Shown here: one piece after another, positions 46,145 to 57,963 of the stretch
How the letters are laid out: each line of letters opens with the position of its first letter
Numbering within the stretch: position 1 is the stretch's first letter
Assembly: GCA_035079385.1 (NCBI GenBank)
Contig: JAVHKY010000023.1
Coordinates: 8,035,501 to 8,099,500 of the forward strand
From: Aspidiotus rigidus
Taxonomy: Eukaryota > Arthropoda > Insecta > Hemiptera > Diaspididae
Length of the DNA: 64,000 bases
Direction: 5' to 3'
Made by a program: the position numbers and the translations under genes
Notes under the pieces: model-generated
The model's input: only the letters and a program-made list of their open reading frames with translations
Databases searched by the model: none
Told to the model about the DNA's origin: nothing

Positions 46145-49100
46145 CTATCTCCTGTGAGCCAATGATTTCAATATTTCTTCATGCGGTTGTGGAATACCAT
46201 CACCGTAGGCTCGGTATCCCAGTTCATCGGCGATATAGTGAATTGTTTGAAGTTTACCGTACGCATCGACAAATGTGTAAGATCCTTCAATAACTTGGAT
46301 TGGCTCGTCATTTGGCGAGGCGGCCGGTTTGGTGTAACCTTTTGATTTCACTGAAATACCATTCTCCGTGTCGAAACTATAACACAACAATCATTTTCAA
46401 CGTCAATACACTCCCGCCATTTCTTTCAAAAAAAAAAACAATTTACTTACCCATAATTGAAAGTACCATCATAACCGACTTCGCGGCCTTCCTGAACTAT
46501 TTGAGCATCCTTATCGGCGATACCGGATTTAACCTGAACTTGAGGAACGACCTTGGCTACAACTGGGACTGGACTCGCGGCTACAACAGATGGTGCAGCC
46601 ACAACTGAAGTCGAGAGGAATTTCGGAGAGACGGTTTCAGATAAAACTGGTTGTGCTGCAGCAACTACTGGAGTGGAAACGAATTTCGCGGAAGAACTGT
46701 CGGATAAGACCGGTTGCGCTGCGCCTACTGGAGCTGAATAGAATTTTGGAGAGGCAGAAACGAATGGTGTTGGTTGTGGTTGAGCGGGGATAGCTGAGTA
46801 GGAAACTGGTTGAGGTTGTTGCAATCCAGAGGGAATAGCTGAGTAGGAAACTGGTTGAGGTTGTTGCAATCCAGAGGGAATAGCTGAGTATGAAACTGGT
46901 TGAGGTTGTCCAGAGGGAATAGCGGAGTACGCAAGAGGCTGTTGAGAAACGTATTGAGTTGACTGTTGAGAAACATATTGAGCTGGCTGTTGATGAGCGG
47001 GCACAACAACGTACTGAGGCTGCTGCTGAGGTACGAATGAACCTTGCTGTAAGGAACTGTAGAATTTGGGGATTGGCGATGGCGATGGTGTTACGGAATG
47101 TTGAACAGCCGAAGGAATAGCTACGTAGGAAGATTGCTGCGGTGAATTATAAGATTTGGAAATTGGTGACAGCGACGGCGATGGCGAGACGAGATTCGAT
47201 TGTTCGACGACTGGAGAAGAATACTGATTGTTGGAAAGTGCGTCCTGAGGCGCTGCGTGCACGGCAATCATGCCGATCAAAAAGAACGCAACCTAAAAAG
47301 AAAAAAATTATTATGAACTCTCCTCATTGCACTGCAAGTACGTTGGTGACAATAAATAATCGCAGATGAAGGTCTAAAGTTGGAATAAATAGGAAATTTT
47401 ATAACTTGAGCGACTTCGGAACAGTTGTTTAACGATGACTTTTATTTATCCTGTTTACGAAGTAAAGAAGTAAGCAAATTTATTTGAAGTGAAATCCTCA
47501 TAATATCGTAAGTTTACGACGTACAATTATCGCTTAGGAGAGCGCATCAGTAATTTTGGAGAATAATGCATCGTTGCATAAACTTGTACGTATGTAGGTA
47601 CCTAACTTTTCGCTTGTGCGCGCACAGCTAAGACAAGGTCAGAAATAAATGCGAACGCGATACCGAAGGTTAAGATTCTTTCTTTCATTTTTCTTTTTTT
47701 TTTTTCCTTTTGTTTCGATGGATAAATAAAACGGTGGTATTTGTTTTCGGCCAACGAGGGCGTGCGTTGTTTAATGTGTTGTACCAGGTGTAGATTTCCT
47801 TTTGAAATGTGGATACAACAATTTGTAGAGCATTATATAAGTACCTCTGAGATGGTGCCCGATAAAAGTTCGAATTTCGAAAGCGAACACTCGAAACTGA
47901 ATTTCTGAATCGAAAAAGTAGTGGTAATTGTTATTGTTGAAGAGAATCGTCTTTCGAGACCGATTGTAACGTAGGTCTATTCGAAGCTTTGTATCTTACA
48001 ATACTAAAATACGGCGAGGGGGCGAGCTCGCATTGAAAAAGTGATACTCTTGCAAGCGCTCTCCGCTCGATTGCTGCTGATTCAAAAAATAATCATTTTT
48101 CGATTGAATTCGCTAAACGGACCCATAGAAAGCCACAGCCGGGGCCTGAGGAATAATAAGTCACGAAAATGTAAAGAATTTCTCATAAATTTTGCGTTTT
48201 TCCAGGCCGTGGGGTCCTCATGACCCTCGAGCCCGGGGACAGAATTCTCTATTGTCAGGCCTGTCGCTAAATCTATCTCCAATCAAAATGTGACGTTTAT
48301 GCCGAGAATTTTTCGAATTCATAAAGTAATATCTAGAAAATCTCTCTACTTTCACCAAAGATCTCTTATTAAATTCATTTCGTGATCATGTTTGAGCTTG
48401 ACAGTCACTCTTTCAGATTTTATGATTGAGATTTCAACTCTTCTTTATTGGAGTGTTCTCAAAAATTACCATTCTCCCATAAGTGAACCATATCGACTCA
48501 AAGTCGACTCGTTATATCGACGAAAAGTCGATTTTAAGTCGCTATAGTTCCACCTACGTTGACCCTGAATCGGCTCGAAACCGACTCAAAATCGACCACA
48601 TTTTAACCATCGACTCATCGTCGACGTCGAAATTGAGTCGACTCCCGGTATTATAGATTGTTGTCGACCCAAAATCGACGTCGATTTCGAGTCGCCTTCT
48701 TCAAATTTTTTGACAACCTAAAATCCACTGCTCTGCTGCGTCGATTTTCAATTTGATTTATAGTTTTCTGATTTAGTCGACTTTCAATCAACCTTAAATT
48801 GATGTCGATTTCTGGTCGATTCAATGTATTTTACGAGCACTGAATATCGACTCAGTTTATATTCAAAATTTTGAGAGGCATGACTCGAAATCGATCACTG
48901 ACAGAGGTTTAAAATTTGTAGAAAAAAATATCGATTTAATTTCAACGTCGACTTGATGTCGACAAGCGTAGATAACCAGAAAAGCATAAATGGATTTAAA
49001 ATCGACGCAACAGAGCAATGGATTTTAGGTCGACTACGTCGATGTTTGGTCGGCATTAATCTAATATCGAAAGTCGACTCAATTTCAACGTCAACAATGA

Positions 49101-52100
49101 GTCGACATCCAGTCCATTTCGAGCGAAAATAAATCGACTCAAAATCGAATCGATTTACGTTGTCGACCAAAACTCAACGTGAAATCGACAATCGGCTAGG
49201 TTCAACGGGCCGAGTCTCGAGATAAGACGTAATAACTTTCTTATGAGTCATTTTTTTCAAATTCGTTGATTTGAAGTCGTAGACTTTTTATCCCTCCTCC
49301 ATAACGTAGATTTTTTCACGTATCTGTGACCATTGAGACCACATGTTATAATACCAAGGTTCCACTGAATTTTTATTCTACTATAGTCTTATCATTGACG
49401 AGAAGGGAAGAAAAAGGGACAAAGGATCAGTCGCCCAAATCGAACTGATAGAGAAAAAGAGCGGAGGATAGAATCTGGGTGATGACTTCATGCACTGTGA
49501 GTAGCTTCAAAATGGATTCACATCTAGTCGTAGAAAGATGTCATTGGTCTACGTGAAATTTATTTGAAATTGAAGCTCGTGGCATTTGATCTCCTCGCTT
49601 TCTGCAGACGAAGGAAGAACAGACCCAAAAAACGATCAGAAACTTTGCGAAAATACAATTAATTTTTGCATTCCAGCAAAATGATCCAAAGCTGAAAAGT
49701 ACCTTATTTAGCCCTACTCAAATGAAACCAACACTTTTTCAAGGAACAAACTCTTCTCAACGCTCCAACCCGTTGAGCTGTGGAAAGGTACCAGGGCCTT
49801 TTTACCAATATTCTGCTTCTCATAAAATTCCTTCATTGAATCCGAAAAATCACAAGTGCCCGAAAAATGAAGTTTAAAGAAACTTTTTGAGGCGATCGTG
49901 TTCAACGAAAAGATGAGTATTCTGCGTTACCTTACAGGGAATTCATGGGCTATGTAGAGACAGCGTGGCATCTTTGGAAGTAGGAGGTTTTCAAACTCCT
50001 CCACCTTCGACAGGGTCTTATTCAACCAATCGTACAGTAATAATAGCCTTACATAGGACGAACTATCAGAGGTAGACACATCACTAGTCTCCGATTTGCA
50101 GATGTTACGGCAATAACAACGACCTCAAGAATCGAAGAGGAAGTTACTGGAGAAGATGGGGGAAAAGAGGCTGAAATACGTTCTTCGTCCTGCATACAGA
50201 CGAATTCAAGTGATGTCATTGTTCAAATATTTTGCAGTTTGGCTTGATAATAGGATGTCATAGTTCAATGCGGGATACGGAATAGTAGTTATCAAGCTTC
50301 GTCTCATCCGGGAGAGTCATTATACTACCACGATTAAAATGACACAGGCGTTGATTACGCTGCGGAAAGCAGATAGAAGAAAAAAAAAAACATCCCGATC
50401 AAAAGAATGATTTGAATGCTCTGAACTAACATTTTCATGTATATTTCGGTACTTCGACACATCTAGAGACGTATCAAAGAAGGAGGGCAGGTTAGAGCTA
50501 GAAGCACCTATGCATAACGCGAACAGATATGAAACTCACGGGTTCTTCAACAGTGTTGAACGAGGGGTGACAGGGAACCTGTTTTATAAAGCACGTGGGA
50601 TCTGAAAAATGTTGGCATACCAGATCCACGACGTCGCCAAATTGTGACGTCACAGACCCGGACTTTGGAGCTATATATAATAAATGGAGGACTTGGAAAA
50701 ATTCCGACCTCGAAGGGCGACGTAGAATATCTTAAAAGGACGTTCTGGGACTGATGGTGTTTGAAACGTTGCATATCTAGTTACTCGGAGGGGCTAAATC
50801 TACGAAATTTGTATCTCAATTTTATCTTCAATTTGCGCTTCTACCCAACTTTCTACAACTTTTCTGAGCTGAGGTATGGACCAAAATGTACCAAAAATTG
50901 AGCAATTTGCAAAAATTCTCAAAAATTAAAAATTGTTCAAACTTCCGTATTTTATACGTATGATTGAAAAGTAAAATTCAAGGCTGATTCCGAAAAAATA
51001 CCTTAATGGGCTATGAACCTTGAAAGTGGGGGAATTTTCAATTTCTTATTTCGGAAATCTTGACAAATCAGTCATTTTTTGGCACATCTTGGTCCACAAC
51101 TCGGCTAAGAAAACTCGTGGAAAGTTGGGTGGGAGCACAAATTGAAGATCAAATTGAAAAAAATTTTGTAAATTTAAATTATGTCTCTAACTTTTCGCGT
51201 TTTTGCACCCTCACCCTGTGTACACCGACCGAGATATTACATGATAGGAGAGAGACTTGAAAAATTTTCAAGATCTGAGTTATGCCGGCTGGCTGGACGA
51301 AGGAAGTTTTTTCCGACCCTCCCATCCCCCCCATAAAACAGGTTCCCTGTTAAAATTTCAATCGCTAAAACGCAAAAAACGGGGGTTTTCAATTTATCTC
51401 GTCAATCGCTCATCTATAAAAGGAAACCTGAATTCAAAGATCACCTTCATGAAATTTTAAAGAGGAAGGGGGTGTACTCTGACAAAATAATACGCGGTGA
51501 AGTAAACATTTACTCCATTTCGATCGTGTCAATCGAAAAATCGCAAGGATACATTTTTATTGTCAAGTTAGTGAGGATTATTTTTGTACCAAAGTATTTC
51601 CATCGTAGCTTGTGCGTTTCGCGAAAGAAAAATTGAAAAGGAACTGATTTTCGTAGAACGTTCGGTCATCAAAGGGAGGCAGCTTCACATTTACAGGTTT
51701 CAGGAATTCTTGAGGAGATCGCCATGAAAGTTCTTAGAATATAAACCTCTACTTACTCTTGGAGTTTTCAATTTTTACCGACTTTTTACTTGTAAAAAGT
51801 GAGGTATTACACCCGACGCAAAGTATTCAGGGGGAGGGGGCAATGAATTTTCTCGACGTTTTGGAGGTCCTAGATCACTTCTACCCTAATAAGAAAATTT
51901 CAGGTTTCCTTATATATATATATATATATATATAAGATTTTTTTGTCCACGCAACTCCTCAAAAACTACTGGTTGGATTCTCATGAAATTTGGCCAAGTT
52001 GTAGTGGATTATCTGAAGTTGGGAATGTGAATTTTTTTCTTAGATTTCTCGAGTAGTTGAGTAACTCTCAATTTTCCTCGAATTTCTTAGTGTTGTTTCT

Positions 52101-55100
52101 CAAAAAATATCAATCTTATTATCTTCATATCACTACATTACGTCATAGTTTATTCAATCTTATTGCTCTGTAATTTTTGTATCGGTTGGACTAGTGGTTC
52201 TTGAGTAAATCTCAAAATATACGTGGTCTACGTATAGAGCCGTAAGAGCTAAATCTCGCTTATTCAATTTATTTGAGTTCGTTTGCCACGTGATTAAAGC
52301 ATCATACACCTATTGGCTGCAAAAACTTCTCATTACCAGTCATATATGATTGAAAAAATTCGACGTTTATTGGATACGTTAAACAAACGTTGCACGTAAG
52401 CGATGGATTGAATATTGGCCGTGTATTTTATAATTACTGCGTTATGCAGGTATACATATCATTTTTTTTTTTTTTTTCTTCTTCTACATTATCGCAATAG
52501 GCTCGTAGCCTGAACACTGGGGAGTAATGTTGAAATTCAGGTAAAGACAAAGTGGAAGTTTCATTGCCCATTTCAATTTTCCTCATCTATGTTTTGATTT
52601 TTGTCATTATCGACTTTATAATATCTTACTGTACCTATTTTTGGAAATGGACAGTCAGGTTAATACTTTAAGATTCTTCTAAATCACCTAAGTTTTATAT
52701 TTTAATTTTAATAGAACCCATTAAAAAGATTAGAAATGAATTGAACAATAGAAGAGAAAGTGGAATACCTTAAATCATTATTATCACAATCAGCTTATAA
52801 GTGAGAAACAATGAAGTTTAGGTATGGGGAGCATGTGTAAATGATTTTATAGCAAATTATTGAAAAGTCGGTGATGCTTACGCTTCTGCGTGAGCTTTTT
52901 TATTAGAGAGATGAGTTACCGCGAAGGATTGGCGTAAAACGCAACCAAAGGATATCGAAAGTGAGGGAAACAAATATATGGATACAGTCGTGCTCGCTGA
53001 TACCCAAGTACAATTTGTAGCGGGTTATGAATAAACGGTGTATTGTGGACCTATTGTCTGGGAAAACTCACGTTATGGCTTTCCTGGGAAAGGATCCAAT
53101 AAAATCGAAAATCTTCGTGAATGGTCAAATATTAGCCAACAACACACAACCCCCTCTTACCTAAAGACTCTACACAGACGACTATAGTATATCCGTCCAA
53201 TCCAAATTACAAAGCCGAACACATCGCCTTCTCCAAGATAACCTCAACAACCTATCAAACTGGGCATCAGAAAACGGTTTTCGTTTTTCAGAAAAGAAAA
53301 CACACCTAATAATTTTCCGCCACACACTCCCCTCACACTAAACAAAAAACAAATTCACATCCTTACTACAACAAAATTTCTCGGCCTCATATTCGTTCAA
53401 ACTTCAACCTGGATACCACATATTAAATACCTTAAAGGAAAATGTAATCGCACTCTGAATGTCCTCAAATATCTCGCGCATCCTAGCACAGGGTGCAACA
53501 GCAAAATTTTATTACAATTATACCGCAACCTGATCCGCTCACAGCTGGACTACGGGGCCCCAATTTATGGACTTGCAAAGAAACCAGCTCTCTCAACTTT
53601 AGACCCAATCCAAAACTCATCTCTCCGCCTTGCGCTAGGTGCTTTTCGAACAAGCCCTAGCCTCAGCCTTTGCGCTGAAGCTAGCGAACCTCCTCTCGAA
53701 TACCGCAGACAGACTGATACTTACGACCTCTTTTCTGACCAACATATCCTCGAACCCAAACACACCGACTTTCGACCATTTTTTCCTCCCCAACAACATA
53801 GAAAATTTACCTTTGGACACCACAAAACACATGAAACTCAACCTGGAACGAAGTAACGAACAAAAATTCACCTTCTACCCTCTACTTCCTATCTTCAACT
53901 CCATCCCTCCATGGGCACTACACACAGGTAATTTCCAAGACGAATTCACCAAATTCTCACCTTCCACTCCCAACACGCAGCTCGAAAAAGAAATTGAAAA
54001 TTTCTTAAAAAACCACCACTCACACATGCTTTGTTTTACAGACGGTTCAAAACGTCACAATAAAACTGGGATAGCCTTCTCAATCAATAATTCTCTCTCC
54101 AGTTTTCGAATACCAAAACTCAGCCTCAGTATACACTGCAGACCTTTTCGCGATCCTCAAATGCCTAGAAAAAATATCCACTTCCACTCAAAACAAACAT
54201 TATCTCATAATTACAGACTCGTTATCATCAATTTCAGCCATCCAAAATATCTTCTGGCAAAACCCCATCATTCAAAGAATCCACACCATCATCAACATCA
54301 TAACACAAGCTACATCATCCATAACCCTGGTGTGGATTCCTTCACACATAGGACTAAAACAGAGCGATATAGTAGACAACGCAGCCAAAGACTCAACCAA
54401 TTTCAACACCGTGACCCTGCCATGGAAAATTCCAGCGTCTGATATCAAAAACCACCACTGCCTCAAAATACTTGGAAAATGGTCTTACCTATGGTCTAAC
54501 CAACTTGAAAACAAAACTTCTCCCTATCAAGGCTCACCCTCTCAAACCCACAACTTGCAGATCATCTAGAAAAGAAACATCCGTTTTAACCTGCCTCAGA
54601 ATAAGACACACCCAACTCACCCACTCACACCTTCTTTTACATTCGGAACCACCCAACTGTCCAAAATGTCTCTTCAATACAATAGACATAAACCATATTT
54701 TTACATGGCCTGAACTTACAACTTTACGAAACTCACTAAACATACCCCACTCTAGAATACAAGCACTCAAAAATGGCACCTCATACACAGAACTCGTACA
54801 ATACCTAACTAACCTCGGCCGAACTTTTCTCTCTACTTTAAAACCATTAACTATCTATAAAATTATAGTAAAATTAGCCTTTAAGATGACTGTACCTATA
54901 ATGTAATGCTTTATATCAAACTAAAGCTTAAAAGCTTGTAAAAATGAAAAAAAAAAAAGAAGAGAACTAACGAACAGCCTCAAGTATCTCGAAGACGACA
55001 TAATATGTGACCTGTCACAAAAAAACCCCTTAGCGTCCTAAACATAATTTTACAGGGGCGATGATTCTAACTTCGAAAGCAGTTTTTGGCGTCATTGTGC

Positions 55101-57800
55101 GATCAATTCGGCTGAAAATTTCATCAGTTTTAGATTAATGATTCTAAGAATTCAATATCGCTTTTTATTATATTATTTGCGCGTTAATAGTTTGAGATTT
55201 TGAATTAATTATCGTTATGTTGGAAAAATCGCCTGAAAAATTGCATCCTAGCACCATTATTTAACTCGTGGATCTGAAAATATGCATTGGAATGAAATTT
55301 GTGGGTCAGATTCATGTTCAGCGACCCAAAATTACCCCTAAAACTGAATTTAATCAAATTCCAAAAATGTTTTCAGAAGTTTCAAATTGTCATCCTTTCC
55401 CCCAACTTTGAAAACCCCTAAGGTCTATGAATAAATTTTTTGGAATTTTTTCAATTCCACCACGTAAAAGAGCGGATTTCAATCATAAAGGATCACTGAA
55501 AACTTCAAAAACGATTTTTGGGACGCTATTAAGGGGGGTTTTCTTGTAACATGCCACATATGGCCTTTGGGCGAGGTTGTCGTGAACAATAAAATTTCCA
55601 AGTTTCTTAAGGTAGCTTTCTCCCAACTTTGAAAACCCCTAAGGCCTATGAATAAATTTTTTGGAATTTTTTCAATACCACCACGTAAAAGAGCGGATTT
55701 CAATCATAAAGGATCACTGAAAACTTCAAAAACGATTTTTGGGACGCAAAGGGGGGTTTTCTTGTAACATGCCACATATGGTCTTTGGGCGAGGTTGTCG
55801 TGAACAATAAAATTTCCAAGTTTCTTAAGGTAGCTGGACTTATACGTCGAGTAATGGCGGAAAAAAAGAGACCTAAAATTGACAAAACACAGATGTTGAA
55901 GTACGGATGCGAAATTTGGACAAAACGAACTGCGGAGGTAGAAATTCGATTCACTCCTTGCTCGATAAGAAAAGAGCTTAATTTGATGGAAAAATTCATT
56001 TATTTAAAGAGAAACTTTCATGACGGCATTACACTCTGCTCCGTGCCTTCAAAACGTGAATCAAATTCCAAAAGAACGTCAATATTAAGCAACGTCAGCG
56101 CTACTACTATCGGAGGAGAAGGAGGGAACACGTAGAACGGATGGATGAGAGTCGATCGCCCAAACGTATTTCCAATACACGCCAGTCGGAAGAAGATCCG
56201 GGGGGAGACCAAGAAAGAGACTTGGGGATACCTCGGATTCATCATCTTCCAGTGCATCAACACCGTAGAGAGGCCAAGAGGCCTACATGGAGAGAAAAAA
56301 ATAACAGTTGACAAAAAAATTATCAAAATCAACCATTCGACCCCGCTTTAGGTCAGTTTTGACTAATTTTTTCGACAGTTTCAATAGATTTTACAGTCAA
56401 ACTTACGACTGAAAGAGCGAGTCAAACCGACCAAAAGAAAGTGAACTTGTTGATTTTGACTACCTTTTTCTCAGCGATACCGCTTTTAAGGCGACGACTA
56501 CAGACAACGGAAATGAGTCGTAAGGTAAATAATCGGATTCAATTCATTTTCAATCATTCCTCTGTATTACGACAACAAACGAAAAAAAAGAAAAGTAAAT
56601 AACCAAAGTTTGTCTAGCGAATCACGGATAAAAATGGTCCAATTTAATCAATCTAATATTGAAAATTGCAATTTTTTTTTTCTCGGTGGAAGGAATCACG
56701 ATTTTCTCCTTTCTATTCGAGACTTATTGGTGGAAGGCAGTGGCTATAACTCAAAAATCACGTAAAATGAAATTCGCCAAAAAGAAAGAAATAGAAGTGA
56801 ATTTTCATTACACTGTGTAGTACTAGAATTAAGAGGTCAATATAGTAATTATGACTGTGTTGAAATGCTACCTACGTAATAGAGGAAGTTGTGAATGTTC
56901 ATAATTTATATCGATTGAAAAGTTGAATGAAGTTTTGCTTTCAACCATCTTCATTTTTAATGAATTTATAATTTTGAAAAAAAAAAAAATATTGGCTTTC
57001 CTCCCTCTCACCTCCCCCATGAATTGTTATGTAAGTAATGAAGTGAACCAATATTTTAATTGAAGTAGAGCTCCTTTGAGATTGTGCACACGACAAAGCT
57101 GATTTAAGAAAACCCGATTCAATCTAAGAAATCTCCTTTCTATAAGAAGGGGAAAAAAGATTATATTGATTCCAAAATTTGCTAGAAATTCGAAAACAGT
57201 TACCCTCTCAATTCATGGAAAATTTTACTAGCGTTTGTAAAAGTTCTATCTATGACACGAAAGACATACCTAAATCAATGTAGTAGGCACAGAACTTATT
57301 TGCATATACCTTGGACAAATTTGAACTGTACCTATTCATACAAATATCAGTCATTCTTACAGCAGGAATGTTAGTGTAAAGGTAATAGAATACACTTCGC
57401 ACCAGTTGATTCAAACGCGGATATCAATCCATTAGGAATTTTTCGCTAAATTTCTCCCAAAACGACATCGTAGGTATAGAAGAAATATTCACGAAGCCAA
57501 AAGAATGAGTATCAATTCCACGAACGTCAAATCAAGGTGGAGAAAAAAGGCAGATACAGAAGGTATTCGAAGTGATTTGCTACAAGAGAGAAGGTAAGTC
57601 AAATGACATCCTACTAGGAGCATAACTTTCAACGTCTCCGTTTTAGTTTATCGAAAACCGAACGCTCTTATTCTCGATATGCTCGATGAAGTACATTGAC
57701 CCTCGATTACGCAATAGTACCCGAAATAACCGCAAAAAAAAAACACTCATGCGGCGACAATTAATTTGTACTCTAAATGTTTACTTACCGGGCGAATCAT
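46145..57800 (-). CDS. RR-1 cuticular protein with Pro/Gln/Ser repeats (361 aa)
   Basis: Chitin-binding structural cuticle protein. Exon 1 is 57800-57789 (ATG ATT CGC CCG, donor GTAAGT). Exon 2 is 47292-46451 (acceptor TTTTTAG, donor GTAAGT). Exon 3 is 46376-46145 (acceptor GTTATAG, stop TAG). Phases are 0 and 2; total 1086 nt. Exons 1 and 2 join into the signal peptide MIRPVAFFLIGMIAVHAAP. A long low-complexity region follows, including three copies of a SYSAIPSGLQQPQPV-type repeat at 46.79-46.92 kb and AAQPVLS repeats. The RR-1 core closes the protein: NYGFDTENGISVKSKGYTKP, EGSYTFVDAYGKLQTIHYIA, then DELGYRAYGDGIPQPHEE. Intron 1 is about 10.5 kb and contains a palindrome, a MITE and a LINE. 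An alternative, a nearer exon 1, was not found. Confidence 0.86.
47293..48480. other. Intron 1 of the cuticle gene, proximal part
   Basis: AT-rich, with no gene, RNA or repeat recognised. Confidence 0.4.
48490..49205. repeat. GTCGAC-rich imperfect palindrome (about 715 bp)
   Basis: Both arms are dense in TCGAC/GTCGA words and align as reverse complements. The pair CCTAAAATCCACTGCTCTGC, GCGTCGATTTT (48717 on) and its inverse AAAATCGACGCAACAGAGCA, ATGGATTTTAGG (48996 on) is clearest. Outer parts also pair (GTCGAAATTGAGTCGACT and its inverse near 49073-49090). It lies in intron 1 of the cuticle gene. No open frame, no target duplication seen. Confidence 0.75.
49210..50560. other. Intronic stretch without recognised features
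   Basis: No coding or repeat signal that I can support, other than an A run near 50380. Confidence 0.4.
50569..50730. repeat. Hairpin motif and one satellite unit
   Basis: CAGGGAACCTGTTTTATAA at 50570-50588, then AATTGTGACGTCACAGACC and GAGCTATATATAATAAATGG with GACTTGGAAAAATTCCGACC. Confidence 0.6.
50790..51218. mobile_element. Foldback family, copy 4 (truncated MITE form)
   Basis: The right end matches the family terminus (CACCCTG at 51218, with CTAACTTTTCGCGTTTTTGC inward). The left arm is present only from ACGAAATTTGTATCTCAATT onward, lacking the outer ~80 bp. The interior (GTACCAAAAATTGAGCAATT, AAAATTCTCAAAAATTAAAA) is closest to copy 3 at 13.6-14.1 kb. An inverted hairpin motif (AACAGGTTCCCTGTT) follows at 51337-51352. 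Confidence 0.75.
51353..53138. other. Intronic stretch, mostly without features
   Basis: Contains a (TA)n tract at about 51910-51935 and a T run near 52460-52480. Nothing else is recognised. Confidence 0.45.
53139..54957 (+). pseudogene. 5'-truncated LINE with RNase H and poly(A) tail
   Basis: Begins within RT at LYTDDYSISVQ (catalytic YADD mutated to YTDD, about 53170-53200), then HRLLQDNLNNLSNWASENGF. Next come the region common to the 42 kb element (NNIENLPLDTTKHMKLNLER), RNase H start MLCFTDGSKRHNKTGIAF, later VWIPSHIGLKQSDIVDN, LRIRHTQLTHSHLL and CPKCLFNTIDINHIFTWPEL (knuckle Cys replaced by Trp). It ends with an A-rich tail at about 54945-54957. Frameshifts near 53340, 53650 and 54150 inactivate it. 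It lies antisense to the cuticle gene in whose intron it sits, and is inverted relative to the copy at 41-45 kb. Confidence 0.88.
55395..55835. repeat. Two-copy tandem duplication, about 220-bp unit
   Basis: Units 55395-55615 and 55616-55835 are nearly identical (CCAACTTTGAAAACCCCTAA, ACATGCCACATATGG, GTTGTCGTGAACAATAAAAT). They differ by a few substitutions and a 3-nt indel (GCTATTAAGGGG versus GCAAAGGGG). No coding content. Confidence 0.9.
55850..56270 (+). pseudogene. Decayed LINE C-terminal fragment
   Basis: LKYGCEIWTKRTAEVEIRF, then REHVERMDESRSPKRIS and a GRRSGGRPRK-like stretch in another frame resemble the C-terminus of endonuclease-RT LINEs. Weak and frame-broken. Confidence 0.42.
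56350..57788. other. Distal part of cuticle intron 1
   Basis: AT-rich, no recognised feature. Confidence 0.4.
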
Positions 57801-57926
57801 GATTAAAATAGAAAAATTTTAAAAATAATTATCCCACCACTAGGTAAAGATGCAAATGCGAGAGCAGCAATTGTATTTGTACAGCCTACAGGTGTACAAC
57901 CAAAGAACAAACACTGGAAATAGAAT

Positions 57927-57963
57927 ACTGATGGAACGTCTAAATACTCGTGGTATTTATATA
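57927..57963 (-). promoter_or_regulatory. TATA box and TCAGT initiator of the 46-58 kb cuticle gene
   Basis: The minus strand has TATATAAATA at 57963-57954 and TCAGT at 57931-57927. The initiator A at 57929 lies 32 bp after the first T of TATAAA, a standard core-promoter spacing. The 5' UTR to the ATG would be about 129 nt. This supports the tiny exon 1 placement. Confidence 0.65.

Noticed and set aside
46553..47009. Other-frame open stretches over the cuticle exon, including one rich in Leu/Gln
   Set aside because: Produced by the Pro/Gln/Ser repeat composition; the real frame has a signal peptide and RR-1 domain.
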